Of a stretch of 47,739 bases of DNA, positions 20,620 to 31,848 are shown piece after piece. Position 1 is the stretch's first letter, and the number at the start of each line of letters is the position of its first letter. Both the position numbers and the translations under genes were made by a program. The notes below the pieces were generated by a model, which was given only the letters and a program-made list of their open reading frames with translations, searched no databases and was not told where the DNA came from. The DNA comes from Cylindrobasidium torrendii FP15055 ss-10 (taxonomy: Eukaryota; Basidiomycota; Agaricomycetes; Agaricales; Physalacriaceae), in assembly GCA_000934385.1 (NCBI GenBank), contig KN880615.1, forward strand, positions 1 to 47,739. Direction: 5' to 3'.

Positions 20620-22579
20620 ATGCAAAACGAAGTACCGAAATCAAGAAATCTGGACGAGTTGAGGGAGGAGCAAGAGCGAATAGAACATGAACGGGCAGCT
20701 GGGAGGAGCACACTGCGGTCTATTCTCATCGCTGCTAGCATCACAATGGGCATGGTTGTGAACGTACGTCCTTCTCTCTATCCCCGCTTTCACCTGCCTC
20801 GCTCCCGGGATATCTCCTCTATTCTACCTTTGCCACCATCTCTGTGCTCCTCTCATATGTCTATAGGCTGACCTCTCCGCCAGATGGCCCTCACAACGGC
20901 CGGCTCAATACCTCTGCCCACCATATCCCATGAATTCGAGGAACCCACCTCGAACCTTGTATGGGTTGTATCAGCGTATGCCCTGAGCTCGGTATGGCCA
21001 TCTATACTATCTGTCTTCACGTCTCATAAGCTGTCTAGGGATGCTTGCTCTTGATGTTTGGCCGACTAGCTGACTTGTATGGGCGCAAGAGGATGTTTGT
21101 GTGCGGCATGACCTGGCTTAGCGCTTTCTCATTGGGTACTGGCTTCGCCAACGGTGCGTGCCTTCTACATTCATATCTGCCACTATCTTATTTGCATATT
21201 TACAGACGCAATAACACTACAAATTCTTCGCGGACTATCAGGCGTTGGCGCCGCTGCCCAGGTCCCCGCATCGTTAGGCATTTTGGCGCACTCATTTCCT
21301 CCATCGCGCGCACGGTCATTTGCGTTTGCGACCTTCGCCGCTGGTGCGCCTCTCGGAGGTGGCACTGGACTCATTCTCAGTGGTGTTCTGACCCAGCTCA
21401 CCGCGCAGACATGGCGGAGTATCTTCTGGCTTCTGGCTGGGCTGGGCGGGCTGTGTGTAGCCATCGCAGTGGTAGTCATAGACGGGGACCTTCCAAGTCT
21501 AGAGGAAGACCAGCGAGTCGATTGGTTCGGCGCCTTCCTGATTTCAGCTGGCCTCGTCTTCGTCGTGTTTGTCTTGACGCAAGGAGAAGTCGCAGAGCCG
21601 GACCAGTGGAAGACACCTTGTGCGTTTCTTCCTAGAATAGCACAGCCAGCGCGCTGACCAAATTTAGATATCATCGCTCTCCTCATTGTCGGCGTTTTCC
21701 TCATCGTGGCATTTGTGTTCTGGCAGAGATACCTGGAGAAAGTCAACGACGATGTTGACCGACCCCGCTCGAAATGGACACCACCCCCACTCATGCGGGT
21801 CTCGCTGTGGACAAGAGCTAACGGTCGACTCGCTGGAGTCATGGTCGTCGCCTTTTTGAATTGGTGTTCCTTCCAATGTTGGTGCTACTGGAGCCAGCTT
21901 TATTTCCAAGACTACGAGCATCGTACGCCCATCCTGACGGTTGTCCGGATCATTCCCATGTTTGTCACGGGCATCTTCCTCAATGTAATCGTTGGGACAA
22001 CCATTGGGCGTCTCCCATTCGTGTTCTTCATGGGTATGTCTCTGCACTCCGAGAAGACATATTCCCGACTGACTTTCGAAAGTCATTGGCACCGCAGGAA
22101 CCTCTTTGGCTTCACTGCTCTACGCCTTCATCGATGATAGGATTATTTACTGGGCGCTAGGTTTCCCTGGCGCCATCGTCTCCGTCACTGGCGCCGACTT
22201 CGTCTTCGCCGCCGGGACGCTATTCTGTGCCAAGGTCGCTCTCCCGCACGAGCAAAGTCTGGCCGGCGCGCTTTTCCAAACAATGGTCCAACTGGGGACG
22301 TCGTTCGGTATTACCGTTAGTACCATCGTGTTCGACAGGTTGAATCACCCGGGAGGCCCCAAATTGCCTGCGTACCATGCAGCAATGTGGACGGGCTTTG
22401 GGTTCGGGATGTTGGGTGCGCTCGTGAGCGTATTGCTATTTTGGAATGTGGGGGTCGTGGGCGACCAAGGGCCAAAGAAAGACGTGGAGGGAACCACGGA
22501 GAGCATTGTCGAAGAGGTCACTGATAGGGATGATATAACAGTACGGGCTTCGAAGGAGGAGAAAAAGGTGAAATCATGA
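20620..22579 (+). CDS. Major facilitator, 14-TM drug:H+ antiporter-like (DHA2-type)
   Basis: Exons include 20620-20763, 20884-20991 and one from 21039 onward, with further short introns near 21155-21205, 21619-21667 and 22034-22092. The protein is about 550 aa. After a charged N-terminus it shows TM1 (SILIASSITMG-like), then MALTTAGSIPLPTISHEFEE and WVVSAYALSSG. The MFS motif A, GRLADLYGRKR, is intact. RGLSGVGAAAQVPASLGILA and AAGAPLGGGTGLILSGVLTQ match the motif B and C regions of drug/H+ antiporters. Late helices include GALFQTMVQLGTSFGITVST. It ends in a charged cytosolic tail. Family knowledge: such carriers export drugs, toxins or metabolites. The substrate cannot be read. No adjacent biosynthetic gene cluster is evident. 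Confidence 0.86.
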
Positions 22580-22706
22580 AGTAGTGAGCATACCCTATTT
22601 TACATTCATTTACCAACCGCGTACATGTACTGTAGATAGATTTATACGGACAAATTCTCTTTCTTTACTCAGGATCATCGTCCTCTGTAAGCCCAAGTAA
22701 TTGATT

Positions 22707-24209
22707 CTAGATGTGAGGTACGTTGTCAAAGGTGTCGAATTTGCCATCCACAACTTGAAGTTCCTGACCGCCCACACATTGGATTGCCAGTGCAGCCTGG
22801 TCATCCTGCCTATTTAGAGCCCGCATGTACACCCTCAGTGGTCCGAGTGGCGCGTAGCCTGCCAACATGCGCGCGGAGGTGAACGCCTTCAACGAATGCG
22901 CGGTGTCATGAAGACTAATCGGGTCGAAAGGCGTAATGTAGAGGTTCCGTAGTCGCGATAGGACGGCAAGATCGGTGGCGAGCATTTCGAGGATTGCTGG
23001 TGCTTGTGATCCACCGACATGGAGAGAATGCAGATGCTTTGAGCGTCGAATGAAGTCTGTGACGCGGATTGCGTTTTCCCCGTCTATGCTATCTGAAGCG
23101 ATGGACAATGAAGCGATTGAATCGGGTATAAGGCTGGGGTCAAGTGCAATAAGAGAACCCCTCCATGTATCGGGAAGGTGAACATAGAGAGTGCGGAGGG
23201 CTGGCAGTCTAAAGTGATTGAACAAGGGTACGATGATAGTGGAGCGCCCTCCATCAATCTCCGTTACGCGTAGAAAGGTAAGGTTAGGCAGAACAAGCGG
23301 GGGTTCCCGAGGTTTTCGCCAATTTTTAGAGACTCGTCCGCAAGATATGATGAGCTCTTCGAGGTTGACCATTTGTGCGAGAGAGTCAGGGCTTGAATTT
23401 ATGAACTCGCATCGCGTGATTTGACTCAAAGGTGTGAACAGATTTCGCGTCTTCTGGACGGCTCCCTCGAATCGGAGATGTCGAAGGGCGGGAATATGGA
23501 GGGTTTCTGACAACCCAGAGCTGAGACCTACAAGCGATAGTTCATGTAGAGAAGGAAGCGAGCTTTCATTGAGGAGAATCACAAGTACGTCGTATTCTTC
23601 TGTGGTCCCCTCTATGCGCATGCAGCCCCACTGTTTGCCGTAGGTTTGTACCATCAACAGTAGTTCTCGCCCCACAATCGTTTTCTCGCTCTGTGGGATA
23701 TGCACGCGGATAGGGAGAGAGCCCGCGCGCGCATGCGTGATCTCTACGGTGTGCTGTATTCTGTTCATTGTTGATGTATAAGATTGGTCCCTATGAAATC
23801 GTGGACCTATGACAAGGACTGTCCACAGTCGAGGATGGGCGTGCGCTACGGCACGCCAGTTTCTGCATACATTGAAGATGTTGTAGTACGCGGCAGAGAA
23901 TGGTTCATTCGGGAAAGTATCGCGCGCCGTACCATCTTCGCGACACCAGGGCACACAGTGCTCGAATATTTCGCGAAGAATATCATCAGGAAGAAGACGG
24001 ATAGGGTGTATGGCGGATTCCATGAGTCGAACGGTGTTGCACGTAGTGTCGCGGAGGGCGGAGAGTGTACGAATGGCATCCTCGAGCTCCGTGGCTTGAA
24101 TGCGAAGCGGGTACAGGGCATTGAGGATCTCTTGGTGTTGACCTGGTGAGGGTGCATCGTTCGTAGTGAAGATTTGAGTCAGCCAACCGGGCAGGACATT
24201 GCTTGCCAT
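22707..24209 (-). CDS. F-box protein 4
   Basis: A single exon encodes 500 aa on the reverse strand. It starts MASNVLPGWLTQIFTTNDAP, with the IFTTNDAPS motif also seen in F-box 3 and, changed, in F-box 1. A helical or coiled-coil stretch over residues 28-65 follows. The F-box is at about 72-130: LPDDILREIFEHCVPWC then FNVCRNWRAVAHAHPRLWT. The C-terminus has Leu-rich strands (LPSLHELSLVGL, IPALRHLRFEG, LPALRTLYVHLP, SKHLHSLHVGGS). It is probably an SCF substrate adaptor of unknown target. Its start codon lies 222 bp from that of the divergent paraoxonase-like gene. Confidence 0.86.
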   Translation of the reverse strand: MASNVLPGWLTQIFTTNDAPSPGQHQEILNALYPLRIQATELEDAIRTLSALRDTTCNTVRLMESAIHPIRLLPDDILREIFEHCVPWCREDGTARDTFPNEPFSAAYYNIFNVCRNWRAVAHAHPRLWTVLVIGPRFHRDQSYTSTMNRIQHTVEITHARAGSLPIRVHIPQSEKTIVGRELLLMVQTYGKQWGCMRIEGTTEEYDVLVILLNESSLPSLHELSLVGLSSGLSETLHIPALRHLRFEGAVQKTRNLFTPLSQITRCEFINSSPDSLAQMVNLEELIISCGRVSKNWRKPREPPLVLPNLTFLRVTEIDGGRSTIIVPLFNHFRLPALRTLYVHLPDTWRGSLIALDPSLIPDSIASLSIASDSIDGENAIRVTDFIRRSKHLHSLHVGGSQAPAILEMLATDLAVLSRLRNLYITPFDPISLHDTAHSLKAFTSARMLAGYAPLGPLRVYMRALNRQDDQAALAIQCVGGQELQVVDGKFDTFDNVPHI

Positions 24210-24431
24210 GTCGAGATGATGGCAGGAGAGTAAGAAGTTGATCGCACGATCATGGTGAGAAGTGTCTACGTTTAGCTCTCAATACTTTCTGGACAAGCTT
24301 GAAAACGCGGGATAGGCAGCGCGAAACCAGGTATAGTGTCGCCTTCTCTATCCATAGTGTTTCAACATGCCATCAATAACTGAGTTAATCGGGAACTTGT
24401 TCACTGCTGCCAAGGCTTGTTTCCTACCACC

Positions 24432-25953
24432 ATGGCCTCCGCGTGTGTTCTCCTCACAACTGTCATCGTAGCGATTCTGGCGCTCCTCGCGCAAGTATTC
24501 TTGACGCCTGTGTTGACTGCTGCAGGTGTCTTCCGCACCGTCGCACCGCTCAGCGACGCGTTCAAGGCGAAGTGCACGCAGCATTATGCTGCCAAAGTGG
24601 AAGGATGTGAAAGTTCGCTCTTATATTTCTATTCCATGTTTGGTTTGGGCTGAGCAAACGCTCCAGAAATATCGCTTCATGCGGAGAGCGGTCTGCTCTA
24701 CATGGCGTGCGGGAGCATCGAAGGACGTTCTAGGTGGCTATCAGGCTCAGCAGGCATACAGTCGCCAAATGGTGCGAACACGGACGATATTAGCTATTTG
24801 GCTGTCTACGACCCGTCCAAGCCCAAAGACCAGGCTTTCCATCGTGTACAGCTTGAAGGCTTCGATTCCTCTCGCACTGTTGCTTTTCATGGCATGGACG
24901 TTGTACCTTCTGCTGAGAACAAGGACGAGGTCTTCATCTACCTTGTTAACCATCTCGCACCACTTGAAGGCTCAGCCAAGGACGTGAGTGCCTATAGCTC
25001 GGCCATTGAAGTCTTCGTGTCAAGTCTCGGTGGTCATTTGGCACGGCATCTTTGCACTTTCAGTCACGACAGCATCCTGCGCCGGGCCAACGACGTCGTA
25101 GGCGCACCTGACGGAAAGAGCATCTACTTTACTACGAACTATGACCCCGAGGAGTACACCATGCCGGTCTGTTTTGCTTCTTTGGATCCTTGCTGGATTC
25201 TGACACGCGTCGTAGATATATGCTATCAAGCAGCTCGTAGCCCCATCCATGATTGTTGGGTACTGTCACATCGACGATGGGTGTAAGGTTGCGCTGGGCG
25301 GAATGGGCGCACCCAACGGGATTGTGACCAGCGGGAACGGGACGTATTATATCTCGAGTATCTTCGGCCCTCAAGGGTACGTGGTCGCAGAACAGCAGGA
25401 GGACAACAGTCTTGTGTATACAGAGCTCATACCCACCGGTAATCCCCACTTTAAGGAAACTCGAAAGAGAATGCTTACCCAAATCGCAGAGGTATTAATC
25501 AACGACAACTTGTCAATGGATGAGGATGGTGCAATTTGGGTTGCAGGTACATACCTTTTACATTCGGGCACGATACATGCTGATGATACGGTGAAGCCTT
25601 CCCAAAGGCATTTGACCTGGATCGCGCAATGAAGGATACTTCGCTTCCTGTGCCGTCCCGGGCAATCAAGGCAAGCATCAACACTGGCCCCGATTCGTTC
25701 TTTGGTGCCAAATACCTTGTCGAAACGGTATGTATTTTCCTACCGATGAATGCGCGATACTTTGGACTCACTCCGTGCAGATTGCGGAAGACGATGGTTC
25801 TTTCTTATCCTACATCACAACGGTAGTACACGATAGCAGACGGGGGAAGCTGTTTTTCCATGGTACGTCTTTCGTGGTACTCAAACATACACAAAGGCTA
25901 ATTTCTGTCTAGGCTTGACAACGCGCGCGCTGACCGAGTGTGAATATCCGTAG
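24432..25953 (+). CDS. Paraoxonase/SMP-30-like six-bladed beta-propeller, membrane-anchored
   Basis: About seven exons join to roughly 370 aa. Exon 1 is 24432-24612; its intron ends at 24666. The N-terminus holds a hydrophobic signal anchor (VLLTTVIVAILALLAQVFLT). Propeller motifs of the serum paraoxonase / calcium-dependent phosphotriesterase superfamily follow: FHGMDVVPSAENKDEVFIYL with VNH, then NDVVGAPDGKSIYFTTNY. Across an intron come VGYCHIDDGCK and GAPNGIVTSGNGTYYISS, then LINDNLSMDEDGAIWVAG, and the end HGLTTRALTECEYP across a last intron. The Asn/Asp residues in NDVV, PNGI and DNLS fit the calcium-binding ligands. Family enzymes hydrolyse lactones or esters. All frames close without a break when introns are removed. 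The substrate is unknown. Confidence 0.82.
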
Positions 25954-27487
25954 AATGCATGGATTTTATATGAGAGAGGGCAATGCAGTGATCAACATTG
26001 TAGTAAAAAGTGGACAACTTCTGCGAACAAAGTCCATGAGCGCTAGTATTTGGCATCAAAGCCTTCGAAGAGGGGAAGACATGACCGTACTGTTGGTACC
26101 CGCCGTGAGCCAAGGGCTCTCAGGTAGCCGTTACATAAGTTGTGAGTGCCGCCAGAACATTGCGATTTCCGTACCGCTCGGGTGAGAGTTTTTTGTCGAG
26201 CTCAGGTATTGCTTCGGGTTCAAGAGGTCTTCATTATGGGCCCCTTCTCTAGTACGTTGAACCACCCGATTCTAGCCCAGTAATCCCGTGTATTAGAACC
26301 GAAAACCGCAGCTTTGCCTTCTGGTACCGGAACACGTATAGAAGCGGCGAAAACTTTCAGCGACCTAGTATAAGAATGCGAAATTCCTCTTGAGGAATTC
26401 CGCAAAAGGTGGAAATACCAGGTAGCGGAATGATGCCGATTCGAGAAGCATAGCGGATGCCGGCGCCCAGACTTGTACCCATTCGTGCCGCCACTGAATG
26501 TGCGATGGCCAACTACAATGATGGAAGCACCGACACAAAATGCACCTCGAGTAAGCACCTGATGGTGTGGGCAAATCAAATTCTAAAGTCAAAATACTTA
26601 TACTGGATGTAGCTTCGCGATGGACGGCACGGAAGACGAAATCGTTCATATTTGCTAGTACAAGTTAGCCTAACGTTGATTTGTATCCGCACCTTCCTGA
26701 AGTGCTCTAATACGATCAACGATTGCCCATTGTGCGCACATGGCATCAAGCCCCAATCAATTGTGTGAATGCAATCACTGCAAACCTGCACTGTGAGAGT
26801 CGGCAGAGATGCATCATGCATGATGGCCGACAAAATTTAACTTGCGTAGGGAGACGACGCTATGAGCCGTGATATTCTTCTGAGAGATAAGTGCAGCCAC
26901 CACTGTCAGTAGTGGGTACGAATTATGCTGGTATTGCATCACGCTTCGGTGCCTGCGGGCCAAGGCTTTGTGTTTCCACACCAGGCTGCCTCTGGGCTGC
27001 CTACTGTAACGTTTGAGCTGCGTTTGAGAATTGAGGGCTTTCAAAATTCAAACCTGGCCATCATTGCAGCGTCATTGTCAGGACATTCTTCTGTGTAGCC
27101 TACACTGTACTACGCGCCGAGGTGTGGATGTTGCAGATCTCAATTTTTGTAATGCAAACGGCCTGACGAAGGTGGCGCAGCAGTAGTGGGAGGGATCCTG
27201 GAGGGGATCAGTAAATCTTGGTCAATGGGCTGCGGTGGGTCATTGTCGGATATCGACGTTCACTCGAAGTACCGCGTAAAGAATAGATACGGGATAAACG
27301 GGCCGTGCACTGTGAGCCTCGAGGAGCGCGGGGTAGGTGGTAGCAATGCCGACAATGATATGAACTTCGTTGAGTCTGGTCCTTTAAAGATACAGATAAC
27401 TTTATTAAAAAAACACTCTGGGTGTACAACAGAGACAACATTAGAACCGAAGAATGATGAATTTCCAATGGCGGGAGGGCGGGTTGA
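25954..27487. other. Gene-poor 1.5-kb stretch
   Basis: Several - strand frames of 76-119 codons occur at 26220-26579, 26365-26649, 26576-26833 and 26814-27044, plus a 131-codon + frame at 27186-27581 that is antisense to the CHZ gene. None shows a family motif. The adjacency of the - frames could reflect a decayed gene, but I cannot assemble one. The right end holds the CHZ gene 3' flank. Confidence 0.35.
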
Positions 27488-27935
27488 TTACTCCTTCATC
27501 TTGTTGTCGTCGTCCTCGTCGTCCTTGTCCGCGTCGGCAGAGTTGAGACCAGCCTTCTCGAGGGCCGCGGCGGAGGTATAGTCAACTTTGACACCGCGCG
27601 TGCGCCGAGAGCGAATGGCGGACACATCAATTTCCTCCAGGTCATCCTCCTTCAAAGACGCGTCAGCGAGGGCGCGCGACGCGATGCGGGCTACTCACAT
27701 CCTCCGAAGAAGACTCTGAATCTTCCTCATCACCATCCTCGTCGGAGGAGTCCGACTCGTCCTCATCCATGGCTTCCTCAGCTTTGCCCTTGCCTTTGCC
27801 TTTGGGGGATGCCTGGGGGGCGGGGGCAGCCGCGGAGGCAGGCTTGCTGCTACTAGTGTCGCGTTAATACGCGTAAATGAATTGAATAAACACCACTTAC
27901 GCGTCTTTGGCGGGGTCAGTAACGTTTGAGGACAT
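27488..27935 (-). CDS. chz1: CHZ-domain protein (Chz1-like H2A.Z-H2B chaperone)
   Basis: Three exons (27901-27935, 27699-27852, 27488-27649), with introns of 48 and 49 nt, give 116 aa. The start is MSSNVTDPAKDA. A Lys/Gly-rich patch (PKGKGKGKAEEA) precedes a long acidic Asp/Glu/Ser tract. The CHZ motif then reads EDDLEEIDVSAIRSRRTRG followed by KVDYTSAAALEKAGL, and the protein ends in a second acidic tail. Known role: yeast Chz1 binds H2A.Z-H2B dimers and supplies them to the SWR1 remodeller in the nucleus; the CHZ motif is the histone-binding core. Length and charge pattern fit the family. It is divergent from the DUF6593-like gene. Confidence 0.85.
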
Positions 27936-28494
27936 TTTGTGTGCAAACACTTGGTGGTTCGGGCGAAAAGAGTGTTGTGCCTTGTTTACCAACTTCTCCC
28001 GCGGGAAGCGCGATTTTCCCACGTTCGCTATTCGGGAAATACGGATATTTTCAGAGATTAGCGTGACAAGGCGGGACCGCCCCGGCGCAACATCCGGGCG
28101 GAGTCTGCCCGATACTTCTTGTGCTTTTTTTGATTGATACAGACCTACAACGTTTATCTGCAAAACCTCGTGTCCAGAGGCCGCGCTTTCTGGCTATGCC
28201 CGATTGGATAACCCCAGAGTGGTGGCGTTGATTTGATCGATGAGGTAATTACCATCACAAGGCACGAACCGCGGCTTTGGACGTCCAAACTTTCGACTGC
28301 TGACTATCATCATCCTCTACCCGTCGGTCGTTGCTGGCGACGCGTATCTCCCCGCCGCCTGGTAGCGCCGCCCACTCCGCCAACATCGGGAACACCCTCG
28401 CCGTCTATCCGTGGATCTCGGCACTTCGCTAGCAATTATTCAAGCCTTAAGACTGCAGCAATCCATCAGTTGAACACTTTTCTTTTTACGCGTC
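27936..28494. other. Divergent promoter region, CHZ / DUF6593-like gene
   Basis: A 559-bp gap between two start codons facing away from each other. Open frames here lack motifs. No TATA box stands out. Confidence 0.4.
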
Positions 28495-30050
28495 ATGGCC
28501 GCCCAAAAGCCGTGCATGCTCACCCTCAAGCTATCCTCGCCGTCGTTCCTCGACTCCACTGTCAGCGACGACCACGGGACTTCCGCGCTGTACACGATCC
28601 GTACCAATGGCGCAACTACTATCGTTTCTCGTTCCGGGCCGCAGGACGAAAGCACCGACGTTTGCACTGTGCAGTGGCCTCCGACCAACCAGAAGTCCAA
28701 GGGGAAGGGGAAGGCGCTTGACGGACTATCACTTCAAGTGCGCGGTGGACCGTGGGAGGCGGGAGAAACTCTTTTACGGCAAAAGTCGCTCCGAAAGTGC
28801 GTCCCCGTACCCAGCGCCGGTGTCATCAACTAATGGTCCTATAGCTCTGCCTCTCCCCGGAAATTCAACATTCCAGGCTACTCCCGAACGTTGAAATGGA
28901 AGGTAGTGGGGGATCGGTACTGCGTGCGTATCTCACTAAAGCACGCCCGCGCTCGGCCTCACATTTTCACCAGTGCATGTCCCCCAGCGTCCCTGGTCCA
29001 GTCGCAACGCTCGACACCGCTGTGGGCTCCATCCCGCCACGACTGAAAGTGTACGAGACGTTTAGAGATTCGGACGATACGCTCACTGCCCATCATGGTG
29101 TCTCCGTCCTGCTGCTCGACTACCTTCTTGTCACTGCCCTCCTTTTAGTAGCGGATCCTAACGAGTACAGCAGCGAGAACGCATCATGTAGCCCTTCTCG
29201 CTCGTGGAAGAAGTTGATCCCGAAGGACACAATTTTTGGCCGCCGGTCGTCTTCATCTAATCACCACTCGGCTCTGGAATTCTCAGGCAGCATATCACTC
29301 GACCAAATGTCGAAAATAGTGTATGGCGATCCTATCTATCCTACCCTCTCGCTCACAACGCCCGAACCCGCTTCCGCAACCGCAACCGAGAGCGGGAACG
29401 ACGATGGCCACTCCGTCCCAAGTTCGTCGCGGCCATCCAGTCCTGCATGCTCATCGGCCGCATGTCCATCTACCGGACAAGCAGACTCTTCTCATTCAAG
29501 AACATCAAGTACGCCGCCTATAGCAGCCTTACCCACTCTCCAGACTGCGCCAGCAAGAACACCGTCGCCTGAAGAACTGGAGTCTTCGCCCACGTCACTA
29601 CGCGCACCCTCATTATCATCTTACAGCCTCAGGAGGCTGCCTGCGCCCCCACAAGTCCCGCCGCCGTCACGACCATCAGTTCGAACAGTGCCCTCAATAT
29701 CACCTATCGCCCCTCCCCCACTCGAGCCTCCACGACCCTTGTACATTCAAACTCATAGGCGACCCCATACTTCGGCAGGGAGCACCGAATACTCCAGTGC
29801 ATCGCCATCACCTTCGTCTACTCGGCGCCTTCCTATTCCACCGACGGTGTCAGTACATGGTCACCGTCATGCGCGACGAAAAGAGAGTACAGATGACCTC
29901 GGAGAGTGGATGAGCGCCCCTAGACCAGCAAATGATGTGGGAATGTCGGTGGTCGACTTTCCCCCGCCGCCGGCATACAACACGATTGATTTTGCGCTGC
30001 CGGAGGACCCACCGATGCGGCCGCTCCCTCAAGCTCCCCTGCAGCAATAA
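28495..30050 (+). CDS. DUF6593-like protein with long Pro/Ser-rich C-terminal tail
   Basis: Three exons (28495-28796, 28845-28923, 28974-30050) give 485 aa; phases agree. The first roughly 215 residues resemble the DUF6593 region common in Agaricomycetes: CMLTLKLSSPSFLDSTVSDD, YTIRTNGATTIVSR, then PRKFNIPGYSRTLKWKV across intron 1. A hydrophobic block closes this region (SVLLLDYLLVTALLLVADP). The function of this family is unknown to me. From about residue 240 onward the protein is low complexity, rich in Pro, Ser and Thr, with many PPxP-type segments (LPAPPQVPPPSRP, PPPLEPPRPLY), and ends in PLPQAPLQQ. The tail makes it more than twice the length I expect for DUF6593 proteins. It could bind SH3 or WW partners (inference). 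Family assignment is from memory of motif shape. Confidence 0.72.
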
Positions 30051-31311
30051 CAGGCATGGAATAACGCATGGTCCACCAAGATGGACCACAAATAGGCATG
30101 CGCGCACTCCCGCTCGCAGGAAGTCTGCCGGTGCCAACCATTATCACAAGATGAAGCATTTCCCCCGCACATATCTATACATTTACACGACTATCTGGCC
30201 TTAATATTTGCATTTTTTTTGTTCGCTGTGCGCTTTTTGCTTGAAGCGCACGGTGTGTTCGCATCTACATAGTATGATATCTGCCCTCCTTTACATTTTT
30301 CTCTGTATACCGCTGTATTAAAGGATGCCCACCTCTGGGTCGTTTGCTCTGAACATGTAATTACATGTGTCCTTCCTTTACCTCTGGCTTGACCCACTGT
30401 GATATTTGGATCTTCCTAATGCACACTACCTTGTTGACTTGCCTCTGGTCCTTCTATGCTAATGCCATCGACGGCGACCTTCAGAGGTCAAGCGTGGACG
30501 CTGGGGGAACCTGCACAGGCTCAAGGTTGCGGCGTCGTCGACGGTCGAGAAGGGCACACCTTCCTTCTTGAAACTATAGAGGTACCGTAAACTGTATTTG
30601 GCGCTGAGTGAGGTGTCGTCTCACAAGGCTACTGCGACGCGAAATGCGTGCAGGATATCATGATACGATTGTAGTCGAGCCTGAAACAGTTCTTCCATCT
30701 TCTCTAGTTACATAGTATGATACAGTGCTCGTATCTATAAACCCACCGGGGCCTAATGAGATCGTCCATTCAAATTGAGAATGGCTCGTCGCTCGACGCC
30801 AATGCCGTTCGCTCACTCACTCAGCAAGGATGAGTAGCTCACGTCGAATACGGGCACCTGAGGCTTGCTTCGACAGGTCTTTAAGTCTGTATAAATCCAT
30901 GATATTACGAGATACAATTAAGTTCGATCGACGCCTTGTCGCCGGCAGGCTACCTTGACGCTGCTGCCTGCAGGGTGTCACCTCACGTGAGTTCCGAGAT
31001 TTTCACTTCAAAGCCAACTCCTGGCACAATCCGGCGCGTCCCCTCGTTTCTGCAACGTTTCTCCGGGACGCCGCACTGCTGCCCTTGAGAGACAACGACC
31101 TCTTCAAGCGCCTAGCATTTTCTTCGATTTTCCGGGATTTCCGAGGGATGTTTGGGAGATGGTGGACAAGTCGTGTACGGGAAAGCGGTTTGCAAGGTGC
31201 GTGTACCCGCCATTTCCATGAACGCTTTGGTTGACGGACCTATATAGCGCACGCTGCGGTGTCATAAAACACCATTGGCCCCTGTGAGCCAGGACAATGG
31301 CAACTTGAACC
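30051..31311. other. Gene-poor stretch
   Basis: Mostly AT-rich 3' flank then mixed sequence. A 12-bp motif CATAGTATGATA occurs twice (near 30269 and 30712) without other similarity around it. No coding frame over 100 codons, RNA gene or clear repeat is seen. Confidence 0.35.
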
Positions 31312-31848
31312 ATGGCAGCGTTCCATCTAGGCGAAGGACATCTTCTATATCGGGGCACTTCTATCCAACCCGTACACTGGGGTGAAATAGCCGTCGAGCT
31401 CTGGGTTGATCATCGCGGGCTCTGCGCCGGAAATTCGACGTGTCGCATGAGGCTTTGTAGCCCGCCTTTCTTGGGATGCGATAGTCGATGTGACGGAACA
31501 CGAACTGGACGCCGCCAAACCCCGACATTGGCTCGAATATATCGCGTCACACTGTCTCCAAAGACGAAATCCTCTCGCATTGTCCCGACCCTAATCGGTT
31601 TCCGAGGCTTATCCATTCACCCCGCATGGTACGCGCAGCGAACCCGAATGGCCGCCGAGTATCGATACCACGCATTGACGACGAGCGACTTGCGCGATGA
31701 CAGCTGGTCGGACGACCTAGACGGTCGATGGCCCGTATGCAGCTGGATCGGCAACCATAATACTGTTGATACCGAATACATCTACGATTTGCCCGAACGA
31801 AATGTCCGAGCGTCCCCTGTTGGCGCAGAGCGCAGAGCTGTTGCCTGA
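31312..31848 (+). CDS. Unrecognised 178-aa open frame
   Basis: A single open frame from ATG at 31312. No domain, signal peptide or membrane segment is recognised. The second half (about residue 90 onward) has a protein-like composition with several Trp and Tyr (WYAQRTRMAAEYRYHALTT, GRWPVCSWIGN). In part of the first half an alternative + frame also reads well (HWLEYIASHCLQRRNPLAL) and then stops. This double signal suggests either chance or a gene with a frameshift or an intron. No neighbour gives a clue. Low certainty that it is a gene. Confidence 0.2.
   Translation: MAAFHLGEGHLLYRGTSIQPVHWGEIAVELWVDHRGLCAGNSTCRMRLCSPPFLGCDSRCDGTRTGRRQTPTLARIYRVTLSPKTKSSRIVPTLIGFRGLSIHPAWYAQRTRMAAEYRYHALTTSDLRDDSWSDDLDGRWPVCSWIGNHNTVDTEYIYDLPERNVRASPVGAERRAVA

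Noticed and set aside
21183..21842. 219-codon - strand frame
   Set aside because: Shadow of the MFS transporter exons; the + strand has conserved transporter motifs.
20200..24600. Biosynthetic gene cluster around the MFS transporter, paraoxonase-like and SDR genes
   Set aside because: No polyketide synthase, NRPS, terpene synthase or P450 is present and the SDR is 14 kb away; co-location is probably chance.
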